Assembly: GCA_030635045.1 (NCBI GenBank) | Contig: DAOVZP010000046.1 | Location: forward strand, 1-8,529 | DNA length: 8,529 bases | Source of the DNA: Bacteroidota bacterium | Lineage (GTDB): Bacteria > Bacteroidota > Bacteroidia > Bacteroidales > B18-G4 | Reading direction: 5' to 3' | In this document: one piece after another, positions 7,757 through 8,529 of the stretch | Position numbering within the stretch: the first letter of the stretch is position 1 | Layout of the letters: every line of letters begins with the position of its first letter | Notes under the pieces: generated by a model | Told to the model about the DNA's origin: nothing | Databases searched by the model: none | What the model saw: the letters and a program-made list of their open reading frames with translations, nothing else | Translations under genes and position numbers: made by a program

Positions 7757-7838
7757 CGGTTGACGGTTGACGGTTGACAGTAGGCAGTAGGCTGTAGGCT
7801 GTAAGCTGTAGGCAGCCACCAGCCACTAGCTACCAGCA
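7748..7838. repeat. Thirteen in-phase degenerate heptad repeats
   Basis: Reading from 7748 in steps of seven gives ggcagtt, gacggtt (three times), gacagta, ggcagta, ggctgta (twice), agctgta, ggcagcc, accagcc, actagct, accagca without a slip in phase. Units drift gradually from TTGACGG-like on the left to CAGCCAC-like on the right. Left-half GCTG cores recur opposite right-half CAGC cores, so the transcript could fold into a periodically paired hairpin that might help end the operon. Arrays like this are common between genes in Bacteroidota genomes. The first unit includes the transporter stop codon. Its role is unknown. Confidence 0.9.
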
Positions 7839-7848
7839 TCTTCCCAAC

Positions 7849-7879
7849 TTGACACACCCCCTTATAATCACTATCTTTG
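7849..7879 (+). promoter_or_regulatory. Bacteroidota-type promoter (TTG-N20-TATCTTTG)
   Basis: TTG at 7849-7851 is followed after 20 bases by TATCTTTG at 7872-7879, which matches the Bacteroidota primary-sigma consensus TTTG / TAnnTTTG in sequence and spacing. Transcription would start around 7885-7888. It lies ten bases past the heptad array and faces the lipoprotein gene at 8180; no better candidate was seen nearer that gene. Confidence 0.7.
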
Positions 7880-7884
7880 CATAT

Positions 7885-7910
7885 GAAATAAAGGTGCAGA
7901 TCTTTATTTC
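7885..7910 (+). promoter_or_regulatory. Perfect 9-bp hairpin at predicted transcript start
   Basis: GAAATAAAG at 7885-7893 is an exact inverted copy of CTTTATTTC at 7902-7910, with an eight-base loop that can close by one further G-T pair. It begins about six bases after the -7 box, so it sits on the expected transcription start. It may be a 5'-end stabilising hairpin in RNA or a dyad operator in DNA. No T-run follows, so it is not a standard terminator. Confidence 0.5.
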
Positions 7911-7920
7911 CCATCCAAAC

Positions 7921-7960
7921 GCTCTGCTTAATCAATAGCTGAATCTTAAAACCGCAGAGC
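7921..7960 (+). repeat. Inverted repeat GCTCTGC / GCAGAGC in leader
   Basis: The seven-base arms at 7921-7927 and 7954-7960 are perfect inverted copies with a 26-base AT-rich loop. The right arm ends one base before the ATG of the mini-ORF at 7962, so folding could affect its translation. The arms are short and the loop long; chance is possible. Confidence 0.4.
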
Positions 7961-7961
7961 T

Positions 7962-8012
7962 ATGAAAATAAAAATCTTTTATAGATTAATTGCCCGAAGA
8001 CTTATTGAATGA
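7962..8012 (+). CDS. Possible 16-residue leader mini-ORF (doubtful)
   Basis: ATG at 7962 opens a frame of 16 codons (MKIKIFYRLIARRLIE) ending with TGA. Its first 18 bases nearly repeat the start of the lipoprotein gene (ATGAAAAyAAAAATCTT). It could be a leader peptide, the dead remnant of a gene start, or chance in AT-rich DNA. The basic, amphipathic composition gives no clear function. No Shine-Dalgarno is seen. It is listed because it lies in the predicted transcribed leader. Confidence 0.2.
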   Translation: MKIKIFYRLIARRLIE

Positions 8013-8126
8013 ATTATTGCAAATTGACTGATGTCTGCGAGCTTCATTTGCAAAATATACGGCAAAGTAGCACCAATTATCATGCAATTTGCAACTGTTG
8101 CTAATCAGGCCATTAGTGTCATTCAA
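8005..8126 (+). repeat. Nested inverted repeats, possible structured RNA leader
   Basis: The ten bases at 8017-8026 (TTGCAAATTG) pair perfectly with 8085-8094, and outside them TTGAATGA at 8005-8012 pairs perfectly with TCATTCAA at 8119-8126. A small hairpin CTAAT/ATTAG (8101-8105 with 8112-8116) falls between the right arms. The nested order means all three stems can form together as a branched fold. No known RNA family is recognised, and the DNA is AT-rich, which raises the chance of accidental pairing. Confidence 0.4.
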
Positions 8127-8179
8127 ATCAATTTCCAATTCAAGCGGATCAATGGTAGTTTTATCAAAAATTAGTTGCC

Positions 8180-8529
8180 ATGAAAACAAAAATCTTACTA
8201 ATTGCAGTTTTACTTATTCTCTCTTCCTGCTCTTTTTTCCGTGTAATCCCTGAAAGCCCTCATTCAGCCCAATCGATAGGGCAGTATGTTGGTGGGAAAT
8301 ACCTTGTGCTTCACCGGGGAGACGAAGCCTGGCATGCTTATGATCTGGTTGTCGCAAATGACAGTCTTTATGCAAAATTGGACTTGCAACTGGGATATCA
8401 CATTAAATATCTTGCACCCAAAGAAAAAGGATTGAATAAGTTTGACAGAAGAAGTGAGCCCGTCGAGGTCAATTCAGTTCATATTTATACAAGTGACACC
8501 ACCTTCAATAGCTTTAACTCTATCGTCTC
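8180..8529 (+). CDS. Putative lipoprotein of unknown function, 3'-truncated
   Basis: The frame from ATG 8180 is open to the window end (116 full codons). The first 17 residues form a lipoprotein signal peptide: basic MKTK, a hydrophobic core ILLIAVLLIL, and lipobox LSSC with Cys17 as the lipidated residue. The residue after Cys17 is Ser and acidic residues are absent nearby, so sorting to the outer membrane is plausible under Bacteroidota rules. The mature part visible so far (SFFRVIPESPHSAQSIGQYV, then GGKYLVLHRGDEAWHAYDL) looks like beta-rich, extracytoplasmic sequence, with a later SVHIYTSDTTFNSF. No domain family is recognised. It stands 423 bases from the lipid operon behind its own candidate promoter, so it is probably a separate transcription unit. 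No strong Shine-Dalgarno precedes the ATG, as is usual in this phylum. Confidence 0.75.
   Translation, partial: MKTKILLIAVLLILSSCSFFRVIPESPHSAQSIGQYVGGKYLVLHRGDEAWHAYDLVVANDSLYAKLDLQLGYHIKYLAPKEKGLNKFDRRSEPVEVNSVHIYTSDTTFNSFNSIV

Larger units (their letters stand above)
7757..8179. other. Intergenic region: repeat array, promoter and possible structured leader
   Basis: This stretch of 423 bases has no convincing protein gene on either strand. It holds the rest of the heptad array, a Bacteroidota-type promoter, a perfect AT-rich hairpin, a second GC-containing inverted repeat, a mini-ORF of 16 codons, and nested inverted repeats at 8005-8126. No tRNA, no T-run terminator and no recognised riboswitch were found by eye. 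It appears to separate the lipid operon from the lipoprotein gene, whose mRNA would start near 7886 and carry a leader of about 290 bases. Confidence 0.6.

Noticed and set aside
7748..7838. CRISPR array
   Set aside because: The units are seven bases with no spacers, and no cas genes are in view.
7849..7868. TTGACA plus TATAAT as a sigma-70 promoter
   Set aside because: The two boxes are only eight bases apart, far too close for sigma-70; the Bacteroidota-type reading with TATCTTTG has correct spacing.
7885..7910. Rho-independent terminator of the lipid operon
   Set aside because: The stem is AT-rich and no run of T follows on either strand.
7642..7935. Minus-strand frame of 97 codons with a PTAYSLQPTAY-type repeat
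   Set aside because: The repeat is only the heptad array read backwards, and the frame spans the end of the transporter gene; this is a known kind of spurious gene call.
7986..8189. Minus-strand frame of 67 codons
   Set aside because: No family is recognised, no promoter of the TAnnTTTG type was found for it, its start overlaps the lipoprotein start, and the region is dominated by inverted repeats.

Overview
This is a low-GC window from what looks like a member of the Bacteroidota, probably an environmental or uncultured lineage. Three things point there: a TTG-N20-TAnnTTTG promoter, an intergenic array of degenerate seven-base repeats of the kind common in that phylum, and a lack of strong Shine-Dalgarno sequences. 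All supported genes are on the + strand.

Bases 1-7756 hold one tightly packed run of six genes, entered part-way through the first. In order they are: (1) a 5'-truncated fusion of a class III PLP aminotransferase with a complete domain resembling cyanobacterial long-chain acyl-ACP reductase (AAR); (2) a DUF3419/BtaA-like S-adenosylmethionine 3-amino-3-carboxypropyl transferase; (3) a protein with two GNAT-type acyltransferase domains; (4) a 54-residue single-span membrane protein; (5) a pyruvoyl-type phosphatidylserine-decarboxylase-like enzyme with all catalytic residues visible; (6) an RND/MMPL-family membrane transporter. Junctions 2/3 and 5/6 overlap as TAATG, and 4/5 are one base apart, so this is almost certainly an operon. 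Its promoter lies outside the window.

The gene content suggests synthesis and export of an unusual amino-lipid. A chemically consistent but unproven route is: acyl-ACP to fatty aldehyde (AAR domain), aldehyde to long-chain amine (aminotransferase domain), addition of a 3-amino-3-carboxypropyl group from SAM (BtaA-like protein), decarboxylation of that alpha-amino acid group to an aminopropyl group (PSD-like enzyme), optional N-acylation (GNAT protein), and transport by the RND protein. No BtaB-type N-methyltransferase is present, so an ordinary betaine lipid is not the obvious product.

Bases 7757-8179 are non-coding as far as can be seen. They contain 13 heptads in exact phase, starting inside the last codons of the transporter gene; a good Bacteroidota-type promoter; a perfect hairpin at the predicted transcript start; and further inverted repeats that could form a structured leader of about 290 bases. 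From 8180 to the window end runs the start of a lipoprotein gene of unknown function.
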